A stretch of DNA of 55,417 bases from Marinilabiliales bacterium (GCA_002869365.1 PKTA01000142.1:1-55417); one strand, 5' to 3'; numbered from the stretch's first letter, positions 24,349 to 33,943 are shown. Numbers and translations: made by a program. Notes: generated by a model from the letters alone, not told the origin.

Positions 24349-25224
24349 ATGACTTATAAAGATGCAATGTTTAAAGACAATGAATTGTCGGGAAAAGTAA
24401 TTATTGTAACTGGTGGAGGCTCAGGACTTGGAAAGGCCATGACCAAATACTTTTTACAATTGGGAGCAAAAGTTGTAATCACTTCAAGAAGTTTGGAGCG
24501 TCTTGAAAATACTGCCAAAGAACTGATTGAAGAAACCAAAGGTGAACTTTTTTGTGTTGCTTGTGATGTGAGACATTACGATCAGGTGGAAAATGTAATA
24601 GCAAAGACACTTGAAAAATATTCGAAAATTGATGGATTAGTAAATAATGCAGCCGGAAATTTTATAAGTCCTACCGAAAGATTATCTGCCAATGCTTTCG
24701 ACACAATTTTAGATATTGTTTTAAAAGGAACTAAAAACTTTACGCTAGCATGTGGTAAACACTGGATAAAAGAAAAACAAAAAACATCAACCATATTAAA
24801 TATAGTAACTACTTATGCTTCAACTGGTAGCGCCTATGTTGTTCCCTCTGCCGCTGCCAAAGCAGGAGTACTTGCAATGACACGCTCTCTGGCTGTTGAA
24901 TGGGCAAAATATGGTATCCGATTGAACGCCATCGCTCCTGGCCCCTTCCCTACTAAAGGTGCATGGGACAGGCTTTTACCGGGTGAATTAAAAGACGAGT
25001 TTGATATCAAGAAAAAAGTGCCATTAAAAAGAGTTGGTGAACATCAGGAACTTGCTAATCTTGCAGCATATTTAATGACAGATTTTTCAGCCTATATCAA
25101 TGGCGAAGTAATAACAATTGACGGTGGCGAATGGCTTCAGGGAGCCGGCGAATTTAATATGCTGGAAAAAATCCCCTCGGAAATGTGGGACATGCTTGAA
25201 ATGATGATAAAATCCAAAAAATAA
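24349..25224 (+). CDS. SDR-family 2,4-dienoyl-CoA reductase (DECR-like)
   Basis: A 291-residue short-chain dehydrogenase. The NADP(H)-binding TGGGSGLG is at 21-28 and NNAAGNF follows near residue 100. The active-site region reads VVPSAAAKAGV: the Tyr of the usual YxxxK is replaced by Ser, as in mammalian DECR1, which uses a different Tyr. The PGPFPTKGAWDRLLPG segment, INGEVITIDGGE and the C-terminal EFNMLEKIPSEMWDMLEEM-like helix also follow DECR1 closely. It would reduce 2,4-dienoyl-CoA during beta-oxidation of unsaturated fatty acids. It appears monocistronic or linked to the next gene. Confidence 0.85.
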   Translation: MTYKDAMFKDNELSGKVIIVTGGGSGLGKAMTKYFLQLGAKVVITSRSLERLENTAKELIEETKGELFCVACDVRHYDQVENVIAKTLEKYSKIDGLVNNAAGNFISPTERLSANAFDTILDIVLKGTKNFTLACGKHWIKEKQKTSTILNIVTTYASTGSAYVVPSAAAKAGVLAMTRSLAVEWAKYGIRLNAIAPGPFPTKGAWDRLLPGELKDEFDIKKKVPLKRVGEHQELANLAAYLMTDFSAYINGEVITIDGGEWLQGAGEFNMLEKIPSEMWDMLEMMIKSKK

Positions 25225-25254
25225 ATTCAAGAAATTTTTTAAACCCAAAATGCT

Positions 25255-25791
25255 ATGAGAAAAATATTATTAATAATTTTCTTTTTAGGAATTTATAGTT
25301 TTGTTAATTCACAAAATACTACTGCAGTTATAAATGCAGCAGGCTTGCAGGCTGGATTTCTGGGTGGTTGGCTGTATAATGAAGTAAGTGTTTCCAACGA
25401 CAAAACCATAAGAGCGGAACTCGGTATAAATATGTGGTTTTATGAAACATTTGGCGACCAGCCATATTTTTACCCTTCATTATCGGTAGAGCCTAGATGG
25501 TATTATAACATCCTGAAAAGGGAAAAGAAAAACAAATCAATAAATAAAAACAGTGCCGATTTTATTTCCATCAAAGGAATTTTTGTTCCAGAGTTTGCCC
25601 ATGTTCCTATTAAAGCTGGATACAGTTTCAGTAACTCTCTTGCAATTGTACCTTATTGGGGAATAAGAAGAGAAATAGCAAAAAATATTTTTGCTGAGTT
25701 AGGGCTTGGAGTAGGATACGAATTCCATTTTGGCAAATATGCGTCTGAAGATAATTTGTTAATATTGCCACACTTTCGAATTGGAATGTAG
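25255..25791 (+). CDS. Small outer-membrane beta-barrel-like protein
   Basis: A 178-residue protein with a clear signal peptide (residues 1-19, ending VNSQ). The mature part has alternating hydrophobic and polar residues, many Tyr/Trp/Phe, Gly-rich turns and ends HFRIGM, the pattern of a short outer-membrane barrel. No specific family or function recognised. It starts 30 bases after the reductase gene on the same strand and faces glpK tail to tail. Confidence 0.6.
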   Translation: MRKILLIIFFLGIYSFVNSQNTTAVINAAGLQAGFLGGWLYNEVSVSNDKTIRAELGINMWFYETFGDQPYFYPSLSVEPRWYYNILKREKKNKSINKNSADFISIKGIFVPEFAHVPIKAGYSFSNSLAIVPYWGIRREIAKNIFAELGLGVGYEFHFGKYASEDNLLILPHFRIGM

Positions 25792-25815
25792 AGATCAGTA
25801 TATTTTGAAATGTAC

Positions 25816-27297
25816 TTAAAACGATCTTTTAACCGCATTTTTCCAATCACTCAATAGTGTATTTCTTTTTGTTGGTTCAATCCCAGGAGAAAACTGTTTA
25901 CTGAGTTGCCAGTAGTTCTTAACTTCTTCAATATCCTCCCAAAAGCCTACATTTAAGCCTGCCATATAAGCAACTCCCAATGATGTTGTTTCAAGAATTT
26001 CAGGACGCTGCACTTCTGTATTAAGAATATCACTCTGGAACTGCATTAAAGTATTGTTTGCAGAGGCTCCTCCATCAACACGAAGTTTATTAATTTTTTC
26101 ACCTATATCTTTTTCCATAGCCGACAAAACATCGTACGATTGAAAGGCTATTGATTCCAGTGCGGCCCTTGCTATTTGCGATTGAGTTGTTCCGCGGCTA
26201 ATACCATAAATTAAACCTTTGGCATCTTGTTTCCAATATGGAGCACCAAGTCCTGTAAAAGCAGGAACAAAATAAACACCTCCGTTATCCTTGGATTTCA
26301 ATGCTAAAGCCTCTACATCAGATGTCTTCTTAATCAACTCTAGTCCATCTCTAAGCCATTGAATAACAGCCCCCCCAACAAACACGCTTCCCTCAAGGGC
26401 GTAGGTAGTTTTACCACCTAAATTCCAGGCTATAGTTCCCAGCATTTTATGTTTGGAACGAACAAATTCTTCACCAGTATTCACCATCATAAAACATCCG
26501 GTACCATAAGTATTTTTAGCCATTCCCTTTTCAATACACATCTGACCGAACATTGCAGCCTGCTGATCTCCAGTAACAGCAGCAATTGGTATTTGAGTAT
26601 TTAAAACTTTGCCTGCAGTATTGGCAAATATTTCATCATTCATTTTAACTTCAGGAAGCATACTTTTTGGTATGCCAAACAATTTCAATAAATCATCATC
26701 CCAGTTTAAACTGGAGATATTGAAAAGCATTGTCCTTGAAGCATTAGTAACATCAGTTACATGTATTTTTCCTCCGGTTAAATTATATATTAACCAAGTG
26801 TCAACAGTACCGAAAAGCAAATCGCCATTGTCTGCTTTCTGCTTTGCACCTGAAACATTTTCCAGTATCCATTTAATTTTTGTGGCAGAGAAATAGGAGT
26901 CTATCTCCAATCCGGTTTTCTCTTTAACCATTTCACTCAAACCATCAGCTATAAGCTGATTACAGTAGTCCGAAGTTCTGTGATCCTGCCATACAATAGC
27001 ATTATAAACAGGCTTTCCGGACTTTCTGTCCCACACTATGGTAGTTTCGCGCTGGTTTGTAATTCCGGCAGCAACAATATTTTCAGGTGAGATACCAAAT
27101 TTTGTTATCACTTCTGTGGCAACAGAAAACTGAGAAGAGAGAATTTCCGAAGGATTATGTTCTACCCAATTAGGCCTTGGAAAAATTTGCGGATATTCTT
27201 TTTGCGCCATAGCACAAACTTCACCCTTATGGTTATAAATTATCGCTCTGGAACTTGTTGTTCCCTGATCGAGGCTGAGTATAAACGAATTTTCCAT
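25816..27297 (-). CDS. glpK: Glycerol kinase
   Basis: A 493-residue FGGY kinase. The N-terminus SLDQGTTSSRA is the phosphate-binding signature, followed by WVEHNP, TNQRET and WQDHRT, which are GlpK-specific; VTDVTNASRT and GWLRDGLELI-type and GTTQSQIARAALE segments complete it. It phosphorylates glycerol to glycerol 3-phosphate. It is the last gene of a minus-strand run arfB-oppC-dapD-glpK, 26 bases after dapD. No glycerol facilitator or glycerol-phosphate dehydrogenase is seen nearby. Confidence 0.97.
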   Translation of the reverse strand: MENSFILSLDQGTTSSRAIIYNHKGEVCAMAQKEYPQIFPRPNWVEHNPSEILSSQFSVATEVITKFGISPENIVAAGITNQRETTIVWDRKSGKPVYNAIVWQDHRTSDYCNQLIADGLSEMVKEKTGLEIDSYFSATKIKWILENVSGAKQKADNGDLLFGTVDTWLIYNLTGGKIHVTDVTNASRTMLFNISSLNWDDDLLKLFGIPKSMLPEVKMNDEIFANTAGKVLNTQIPIAAVTGDQQAAMFGQMCIEKGMAKNTYGTGCFMMVNTGEEFVRSKHKMLGTIAWNLGGKTTYALEGSVFVGGAVIQWLRDGLELIKKTSDVEALALKSKDNGGVYFVPAFTGLGAPYWKQDAKGLIYGISRGTTQSQIARAALESIAFQSYDVLSAMEKDIGEKINKLRVDGGASANNTLMQFQSDILNTEVQRPEILETTSLGVAYMAGLNVGFWEDIEEVKNYWQLSKQFSPGIEPTKRNTLLSDWKNAVKRSF

Positions 27298-27323
27298 TTG
27301 CTAAAATATTAAGACGGAATTAC

Positions 27324-28139
27324 TTAAACTGAAACCCCGTAATCTCTTAAGGCATCATTAAGAGATGTTTTTTTATCGGTTGATTCTTTCCTCATTCCAA
27401 TAATTAAGGCACAGGGGACATTATATTTTCCAGCAGGAAACTCCTTTTCAAAGGAACCCGGAATAACCACAGAATTTGGTGGCACATAACCCTTGTATTC
27501 AACTGCTTCGCTTCCGCTTACATCAATAATTTTAGTCGACAATGTGATAACCACATTTGCTCCAAGAACTGCTCCTTTACCTATTCGCACACCTTCTACG
27601 ACTATGCATCGTGAACCGATAAAACAGTTGTCTTCAATAATTACGGGAGCAGCCTGAACGGGCTCTAAAACACCTCCTATGCCTACTCCACCACTAAGAT
27701 GTACTTCTTTCCCAATTTGTGCACATGAGCCTACTGTTGCCCATGTATCCACCATGGTATTGCTTCCAACATAGGCGCCAATATTTACATAAGATGGCAT
27801 CATAACCACACCTCTGTCAATAAAACTACCATATCTGGCTATTGCATGAGGCACCACTCTTACTTCCTGTTTTGCGAAATCCCTTTTTAACGGAATTTTA
27901 TCATGAAATTCGAAAATACCAACTTCGGTAGTCTCCATCTTCCTCAAAGGAAAAAACATGATGACAGCCTTTTTAACCCACTCATTAACCTGCCAGTTGT
28001 CGCCAATTGGCTCTGCAACACGAAGTTTTCCTTTGTCGAGCATTTCAACAACATCATTTATAGCATCAATAGTTTTTTGTTCCTTTAAAAGCGAACGGTC
28101 TTCCCACGCTTTCTCTATAACAATCTGTATATCTTTCAT
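27324..28139 (-). CDS. dapD: 2,3,4,5-tetrahydropyridine-2,6-dicarboxylate N-succinyltransferase
   Basis: A 271-residue enzyme with an N-terminal helical part (MKDIQIVIEKAWEDR) and a left-handed beta-helix of hexapeptide repeats from about residue 100, including VMMPSYVNIGAYVG and GGVGIGGVLEPVQAAP, which are DapD signatures. It succinylates tetrahydrodipicolinate in the diaminopimelate/lysine pathway, giving meso-diaminopimelate for peptidoglycan. It lies 14 bases after the permease gene. Confidence 0.96.
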   Translation of the reverse strand: MKDIQIVIEKAWEDRSLLKEQKTIDAINDVVEMLDKGKLRVAEPIGDNWQVNEWVKKAVIMFFPLRKMETTEVGIFEFHDKIPLKRDFAKQEVRVVPHAIARYGSFIDRGVVMMPSYVNIGAYVGSNTMVDTWATVGSCAQIGKEVHLSGGVGIGGVLEPVQAAPVIIEDNCFIGSRCIVVEGVRIGKGAVLGANVVITLSTKIIDVSGSEAVEYKGYVPPNSVVIPGSFEKEFPAGKYNVPCALIIGMRKESTDKKTSLNDALRDYGVSV

Positions 28140-28153
28140 TTATATTATTTTTT

Positions 28154-29374
28154 CTATGTTTTTACAAGTTCCTTTACGTCGAAGGCATCTCTCATGGCAT
28201 TACCCAAACTCATAAAGGCAAGTACTAAAATTATTATTGCAATTCCGGGCGCAAGTGCAAGGTATGCAGAATCGAGTATTATAAAACTGTAGTATTCTTT
28301 AATCATGCTTCCCCATGAAGGCATAGGAGGTTGAACGCCTATGCCAAGAAAACTCAATCCTGCTTCAATAAGAATTGCAGCTGCAAAGTTAGCAGCCGAA
28401 ATTACAATTACAGGACTCATAACATTTGGCAGAATGTGGTTTTTTATTATCCTGAAATTACTATAGCCTAAGGCGAAACCGGCTTCAATATATTCTTTTT
28501 CCTTGATGCTCATTATCTGCCCTCTTACAACTCTTGCTACTTCAACCCACATAGTTAATCCTACGGCAATAAATACCTGCCAAAAGCCTTTTCCCAAAGC
28601 AAAAGTAATGGCAATTACCAATAGTAATGTGGGTATCGACCAAACAACATTTATAAACCACATAATAATTTCGTCGAGGCGACCACCAAAAAAACCTGCC
28701 AATGAGCCTAAAAATATTCCAACCGATAGTGATATGGCAACAGATATAAATCCTACCGACAAACTAACTCTGGAACCTATGATTAGCCGGCTTATTAAAT
28801 CTCTTCCAAACTGATCGGTACCAAGCAAATAAAATCTGCTTCGCAAATTATCATTTTCAAATATTTTTCTGGCTTCACTTATTGTTATCGTATGCTCTTT
28901 TCCATCTACAGAAGTGTATTTAACTATTTCGCTTTTCTTGTCAAAATATGTCTTCCCCTTTATGGGGAAAAGTACATCAGCAATATTTAATTTAAGCGAA
29001 TCATCTTTGTTACCATATAGTTGATAAACCACAAATTCATCATTAAAATGATAATTATTAATGGGTATTTCGCGATATTGGCTTCTTTGGCCAGACAGCA
29101 TTTTTGAAATAATATTTTTACTTTCTACCGTTTCATTTCTGCAGACTTCTATCATTAGAACACTAAAACCAGGCTTTTGATTACTAATTTCCAGTATTTG
29201 TTTGTTTGCATATGGGCTGGAGTCGGGGGTCAATAAATATCCTCCAATGGCGAAAAAAACGAATATAAAAATCACCAAAATTGAATAGTTTGCCAATGGA
29301 TTAACCAGCAATTTTCTCCATGCAATGGAAGAAAGAGAACCAGATGGTTGATATTTTTTTCGTTTGAAAAACAT
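28154..29374 (-). CDS. ABC transporter permease, OppC/DppC type
   Basis: A 406-residue inner-membrane permease. The N-terminal helix and the core of five helices with the EAA loop (YIEAGFALGYSNFRIIKNHILPN) and the end SWGSMIKEYYS, LAPGIAIIILVLAFMSLGNAMRDAFD are those of peptide/nickel OppC subunits. Between the first helix and GTDQFGRD there is an extra soluble segment (about residues 50-185) not present in classic OppC but common in Bacteroidota. No binding protein, ATPase or partner OppB is nearby, so the substrate is unknown; peptide uptake is the default guess. Confidence 0.9.
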   Translation of the reverse strand: MFFKRKKYQPSGSLSSIAWRKLLVNPLANYSILVIFIFVFFAIGGYLLTPDSSPYANKQILEISNQKPGFSVLMIEVCRNETVESKNIISKMLSGQRSQYREIPINNYHFNDEFVVYQLYGNKDDSLKLNIADVLFPIKGKTYFDKKSEIVKYTSVDGKEHTITISEARKIFENDNLRSRFYLLGTDQFGRDLISRLIIGSRVSLSVGFISVAISLSVGIFLGSLAGFFGGRLDEIIMWFINVVWSIPTLLLVIAITFALGKGFWQVFIAVGLTMWVEVARVVRGQIMSIKEKEYIEAGFALGYSNFRIIKNHILPNVMSPVIVISAANFAAAILIEAGLSFLGIGVQPPMPSWGSMIKEYYSFIILDSAYLALAPGIAIIILVLAFMSLGNAMRDAFDVKELVKT

Positions 29375-29459
29375 TAGGTAAAATTAATAAAATCAGGCTT
29401 TGTTGTTAAAATAATCAAGCAGCTGAAAGACAATTCTTTAAATGCAATTATTGAAAACC

Positions 29460-29870
29460 CTATACCTTAGGTGGCTTACGTAAATCTTTTTTCTCAGCAA
29501 TAATTTTTTTGGTTTTTAACCTTTTCTCTTTTACACCTTTTGGAACTTTAGTCTTCCTTCTAATCTTTTGAGGTTTTAATGCCTCAGTAATTAATTCCCG
29601 AAACTTTTCAATTACTATTTGTTTATTCTTAAACTGGCTTCTGGTTTCGCTGGAACTAATTGTTAAAATCCCATCTATACTAATTCTGTTTGCAAGTTTA
29701 TCCATCAAAATAGTTTTCTCATCATCGTTTAACACCAATGATTCCTCCACATAAAAAAGCAATTCCACCTTTGTGGAAACTTTATTTACGTTTTGACCTC
29801 CGGGGCCTCCACTGCGACTGGTGCGAAAACTTAGTTCGTTTTTTAAAAGATTAAATCTTTCCGGTTCCAT
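29460..29870 (-). CDS. arfB: Alternative ribosome-rescue peptidyl-tRNA hydrolase ArfB
   Basis: A 136-residue protein with the class I release-factor domain: SFRTSRSGGPGGQNVNK has the catalytic GGQ at residues 24-26. There is no codon-recognition domain. The C-terminus is a Lys/Arg-rich tail that enters the empty mRNA channel of stalled ribosomes. It frees nascent chains from non-stop complexes. It is the first gene of the minus-strand run, 85 bases before the permease gene. Confidence 0.95.
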   Translation of the reverse strand: MEPERFNLLKNELSFRTSRSGGPGGQNVNKVSTKVELLFYVEESLVLNDDEKTILMDKLANRISIDGILTISSSETRSQFKNKQIVIEKFRELITEALKPQKIRRKTKVPKGVKEKRLKTKKIIAEKKDLRKPPKV

Positions 29871-29935
29871 GCTGCGAATTTAATAAATGATTAAAAGCCG
29901 GAATAATGTCGGGTGAAAAAGTTATTTTTGTGTCG

Positions 29936-30110
29936 TCGAGTTGCGAGTTTACGGGTTGCAGGTTGTGAGTTTGAGTTACAAGATTGGGCTTGTGAAATTA
30001 TTATAACCAATGCCCCCAACCTTTATATTATTTCGGTTGGCAAAGAATGAATAATACTAGTGATCAATGAATAATTCACTAATAACCAACGACTAATACA
30101 CTAATGACAA
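29936..30110. repeat. Degenerate repeat-rich spacer between arfB and rarA
   Basis: Repeated GAGTT/GGTTG words (from about 29938) include GTTGCAGGTT (29955-29964), also found at 34874-34883, and TGAGTTT. Towards rarA there are several ACTAAT words (30059-30105). This resembles the spacers after cydB and cvfB. No gene is visible. Confidence 0.5.
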
Positions 30111-30125
30111 TTAAAAAATAATCAA

Positions 30126-31391
30126 ATGACTCCTTTAGCAGAAATATTACGTCCGGGCAAACTTGAGGAATATATTGGACAGGAACACCTGGTTGGCAAG
30201 GGTGCTATACTTTATCAGAGCATAAATTCAGGAAGTATACCCTCTATGATTTTGTGGGGACCTCCGGGTGTGGGTAAGACTACATTAGCACATATTATTT
30301 CGCAATCGCTCGACAAAGAGTTTTATACACTTAGCGCTGTTAGTAGCGGAGTTAAAGATGTAAGGGCGGTGATAAGCCAGGCTGCTATGTTTAGGGGAAA
30401 TGCCATTTTATTTATTGATGAGATACACAGATTTAGCAAGTCGCAACAAGATTCGCTTTTAAATGCTGTAGAAAAAGGAATAATTACACTTATAGGAGCC
30501 ACCACAGAAAACCCTTCCTTCGAAGTAATTTCCCCTCTTTTATCAAGATGCCAGGTTTATATTCTAAAGCCTCTCGACAAGGAAAACCTGATTGATCTTC
30601 TTAACAAAGGCATAGAAAAGTTAACAGAAATTCATGAACTGGAAATAGTTTTAAAGGAGAACGAGGCCTTGATACAAATATCTGGTGGTGATGCAAGAAA
30701 ACTATTAAATGCCCTTGAATTATACATTTATCAGAAGAAAGTAAATTCCAATAAAATTATCATCGATAATAAATCTGTAAAGGAAATCATCCAGGAAAAC
30801 CTGGCCATTTACGACAAGAAAGGTGAGATGCATTATGATGTAATTTCTGCATTCATAAAATCAATACGTGGTAGCGACCCCAATGCTGCTGTTTATTGGC
30901 TTGCCCGAATGGTAGAGGCAGGAGAAGATCCGAAATTTATTGCGAGAAGAATGCTTATTCTTGCTTCGGAAGATATAGGAAATGCAAATCCAAACGCATT
31001 ATTACTTGCCAATACATGTTTCGATGCTATTGCAAAAATAGGTTGGCCGGAAGGGCGCATAATACTTTCGCAAACAGCCGTTTACCTTGCAAACTCTCCA
31101 AAAAGTAATTCCACTTATTTAGCAATTAAAAAAGCACAGGCAATTGTTCAGCAAAGTGGAAATCTTGCCGTACCTCTTCACTTGAGAAATGCTCCTACTA
31201 AACTTATGAAAGAAATTGGTTATGGCGATAATTATAAGTATGCTCATGATCATGAAGGTAATTTTGTAGATATTGAATTTCTTCCGGAAGGCATTAGTGG
31301 TACCAAATTTTTCGAACCCGGCAATAACCCAAGAGAGAACAAGGAAAAAGAAATACTTAGAAAAAAATGGAAGGATAGATATAAATACTAA
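30126..31391 (+). CDS. rarA: Replication-associated recombination protein A (RarA/MgsA)
   Basis: A 421-residue AAA+ ATPase. It starts MTPLAEILRPGKLEEYIGQEHLVG, with Walker A GPPGVGKT at 45-52, Walker B LFIDEIHRF near 100, and sensor/arginine-finger segment SPLLSRCQVY. The C-terminal part (AEDPKFIARRMLILASEDIGNANP and later GWPEGRIILSQ) is the RarA tetramerisation domain. RarA works at stalled replication forks. Single-gene unit between repeat-rich DNA and a lipoprotein gene. Confidence 0.96.
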   Translation: MTPLAEILRPGKLEEYIGQEHLVGKGAILYQSINSGSIPSMILWGPPGVGKTTLAHIISQSLDKEFYTLSAVSSGVKDVRAVISQAAMFRGNAILFIDEIHRFSKSQQDSLLNAVEKGIITLIGATTENPSFEVISPLLSRCQVYILKPLDKENLIDLLNKGIEKLTEIHELEIVLKENEALIQISGGDARKLLNALELYIYQKKVNSNKIIIDNKSVKEIIQENLAIYDKKGEMHYDVISAFIKSIRGSDPNAAVYWLARMVEAGEDPKFIARRMLILASEDIGNANPNALLLANTCFDAIAKIGWPEGRIILSQTAVYLANSPKSNSTYLAIKKAQAIVQQSGNLAVPLHLRNAPTKLMKEIGYGDNYKYAHDHEGNFVDIEFLPEGISGTKFFEPGNNPRENKEKEILRKKWKDRYKY

Positions 31392-31401
31392 ATCAAATTT
31401 A

Positions 31402-31409
31402 TATTTTTG
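31402..31409 (+). promoter_or_regulatory. Candidate -7 promoter element (TATTTTTG)
   Basis: Exact TAnnTTTG match, 20 bases before the lipoprotein start at 31430 and 10 bases after the rarA stop. Confidence 0.45.
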
Positions 31410-31429
31410 AAACCAAATCCAAAAACACT

Positions 31430-32230
31430 ATGATTAAAAAATTTACACATCTTAAAAATCAAATAGTCCTAATAACATTTGCCTTAACATTTAGCCTGAT
31501 CACTTTTTCCTGTGACCGATTTTCGCAGCCAGACAGAACTCCCACTAAAGAAGGATGGAAAGAGTTTACGATAAATGAGAACGGGGATTCCCTAATGACC
31601 TTTTTCAAAAAGGACGGAACGAAAAAATCGGAAGTTACATTTAAAAACGGTTTTCATGATGGCGTAGGCTACACCTACTATGATGACGGGGTTGTTCAAT
31701 ACGAAATACATTATAAGGAAGGTTATAAAGACGGTGAAACAAAATGGTTTTACCAAAGTGGCAAACTTTATAGAACAACCCAATATAAGATGGGCTCTAA
31801 GGATGGAATGCAAAGGAAATACTATGAAAATGGCAACCTTAAATCAGAAGTTCTTTATAAAGATAATGAACCGCAAGAAGGTTTGAGGGAGTTTAAAGAA
31901 GACGGAACTCCCTACAAGATATATCCTAAAATCAAGTTTAAAGAGATTGATAAACTGGCTTTTGAAAATAAAATAATTCTTCAGGTCTATCTGGAGCCAA
32001 AAGGCAGTAAAACAAAATATTATATTATAAAAAACATTGATGGAGAAGATCATTTCATCAGTTTAAGTCTGCAAACTAAACACGGAAAAGCAAATATTGA
32101 ATATTCTCTTGCCCCGGGAAGATCAGTAATGGAAAAATTACAACTTAGGGTTGTAACTCAAACCAAACGTGGTAATCCTCTTGTATTGCATAAAACTTAC
32201 AATATGGCAGCCGAAAACAGATTTAATTAA
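31430..32230 (+). CDS. Lipoprotein with MORN/YwqK-type repeats
   Basis: A 266-residue lipoprotein (lipobox TFSC, Cys28). Residues about 55-155 contain four or five MORN-like repeats of the form G-x-K-x-(S/G)-(E/T)-x-x-(Y/F)-x-x-G (HYKEGYKDGETKWFY, QYKMGSKDGMQRKYY). Databases often name this repeat as the antitoxin YwqK, but there is no toxin here, and the name should not be read as function. The last 100 residues are a distinct, beta-rich domain of unknown role. Its 3' end overlaps the next, opposite-strand gene by eight bases. Confidence 0.82.
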   Translation: MIKKFTHLKNQIVLITFALTFSLITFSCDRFSQPDRTPTKEGWKEFTINENGDSLMTFFKKDGTKKSEVTFKNGFHDGVGYTYYDDGVVQYEIHYKEGYKDGETKWFYQSGKLYRTTQYKMGSKDGMQRKYYENGNLKSEVLYKDNEPQEGLREFKEDGTPYKIYPKIKFKEIDKLAFENKIILQVYLEPKGSKTKYYIIKNIDGEDHFISLSLQTKHGKANIEYSLAPGRSVMEKLQLRVVTQTKRGNPLVLHKTYNMAAENRFN

Positions 32231-33809
32231 GGGCTTTTAAGCGCGCTTTTAATTGATAACTATCAGGAATATAAACTAAGCCTTTGTTTAGTAATTCGCG
32301 CGCTTTACCGTATTTGCCTTTTTTAAAATAGTAGGCGGCAGCAGCAGAATAACTCTTTTCAATATTACTATAACTTTCATAAATAACTTTGTTTGAATTC
32401 TCATTACATAAACTTTCAAATTCATTTTGAAAATGCTCTGCTTTTTGAATTTCACCCTTATAGTAATAGTTGCTCATCAACCCTAACTTAACCATATACA
32501 TCAGATTGATTATCTTATCGTTATCTTTAAGGTTAATATGACTTTTAACAAAATTATCCAGAGTATCATTTAGGATGTTTAATCTGTTTTCATCATAAAA
32601 CGATTTGGAGTTTAAACTCACAACAGTTGCTACCAGCATATTTTGGATATCAACGTTATCGGGTTTAATTTTATAAGCATTTTCCAAAAACGTCAGTGAT
32701 TCATTATAATGAAGATTATTAATCATCTTTCTGCCCATTTCAAAATTATATATAAAAGAAAACTCACTTTTCAACGTGCTATCCTTAACTTTATCCATTA
32801 AGTATTGATATGATCTTTTATACATATCAACATTTCCTTCAAAATTTAACTGCCTCTGAGTCATATCGTAAAACAGGGAAATAAAAATATCCTTCTTTAC
32901 ATCCTTCGACGAAGTCCTTGTAAACATCCCAAGATACTTATAATAATCCGGATCAGTGGCATTGGTTTTATCAATCATGAGTCCAAGAGAAGCCGTCATT
33001 AAAAATTTATTTTGTAAGGAAGCATCCAGATAATACGCCTTTGTAAAATTATTAAGTGCCTGTTTTACTTTATTCTGAGTAAGGAAATCAAGTCCAAGAT
33101 TAAAATATTGGCTTCCTGCCAGTTGCTTTAAATCGCCAACCTTTGTTTTCAGGTAATATTCAGTAAATAAATCATCCAGACTTTTATTGTCGAATTCATC
33201 TTTACTAATCAACTTATTGTCTCTCAAATAATTAACATAATTATTTTTAAATGTATTATCATAAACAAAAACTCCCTTTTGGGGATTAGTAGTTTGAACA
33301 ATTATTTTTGAAGTTGAAGGATAAGCAATTAGAAACACATGATTAGGCTGGAATTCAATTTCATAAGGTATATTCAATTCATTAAACACCAAGGCAAATA
33401 ACATAGTAGAAGTTACACACTGGTATTCTTTTGCTGTAAACAACTGCGAAAAATTTGCCTTTATAACATACTTATCCAACATTGAAGCATGAACACTATT
33501 ATAAATCTTCTTAACCTTCTTTTTATCATTATATTTTGCAAATTTTTCATTTTTAAATGCTGCAACGGCTAGCTCTAAAGCAGACTTATATGTTTCGTAT
33601 TCAGCGGCTTTAACATTTTTATCGGCAGCCAGGAATAATGCAAAATAATCAGGCTGAAAAGTATTTTCTAATTTGAAGAAAGTCTCCTTTTCAAAATCCG
33701 AATGATAGTTGAGATCGGCAAAAGAGACGATACTATCGGCGTAAATTGAATTAATTGAGAAAACAACTAATATGAAACAAAACAGATAATTTTTTAACCT
33801 TTGGGTCAT
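32223..33809 (-). CDS. Exported protein with transglutaminase-like and TPR domains
   Basis: A 528-residue protein with a signal peptide (about 1-24, IYA-D). Residues 125-160 read YQCVTSTMLFALVFNELNIP with Cys131 and, after, NHVFL with His157, the Cys-His spacing of transglutaminase-like cysteine hydrolases. The rest (about 225-528) is built of helical TPR-like repeats; FNLGLDFLTQNKVKQALNNF and YYFKKGKYGKARELLNKGL are clear TPR units. A catalytic Asp after the His is not obvious, so activity is uncertain. Tail-to-tail overlap of eight bases with the lipoprotein gene. Confidence 0.7.
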   Translation of the reverse strand: MTQRLKNYLFCFILVVFSINSIYADSIVSFADLNYHSDFEKETFFKLENTFQPDYFALFLAADKNVKAAEYETYKSALELAVAAFKNEKFAKYNDKKKVKKIYNSVHASMLDKYVIKANFSQLFTAKEYQCVTSTMLFALVFNELNIPYEIEFQPNHVFLIAYPSTSKIIVQTTNPQKGVFVYDNTFKNNYVNYLRDNKLISKDEFDNKSLDDLFTEYYLKTKVGDLKQLAGSQYFNLGLDFLTQNKVKQALNNFTKAYYLDASLQNKFLMTASLGLMIDKTNATDPDYYKYLGMFTRTSSKDVKKDIFISLFYDMTQRQLNFEGNVDMYKRSYQYLMDKVKDSTLKSEFSFIYNFEMGRKMINNLHYNESLTFLENAYKIKPDNVDIQNMLVATVVSLNSKSFYDENRLNILNDTLDNFVKSHINLKDNDKIINLMYMVKLGLMSNYYYKGEIQKAEHFQNEFESLCNENSNKVIYESYSNIEKSYSAAAAYYFKKGKYGKARELLNKGLVYIPDSYQLKARLKALN

Positions 33810-33935
33810 AGCAGAGATTTATTTAAATTACATAGATATTTCTAAAGAAAATTTATCCGACGAAATTAAAAATTTATATTTAGATACCAAGCCGAAAGCC
33901 TGATAAAATAAATCCTCTAAGCCTTAAAATTATAT

Positions 33936-33943
33936 TAATTTTG
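33936..33943 (+). promoter_or_regulatory. Candidate -7 promoter element (TAATTTTG)
   Basis: Exact TAnnTTTG match, 25 bases before the cvfB start at 33969. Confidence 0.5.

Noticed and set aside
31430-32230. Toxin-antitoxin system (YwqK name)
   Set aside because: The repeats are generic MORN-like units in a lipoprotein; there is no toxin gene beside it.
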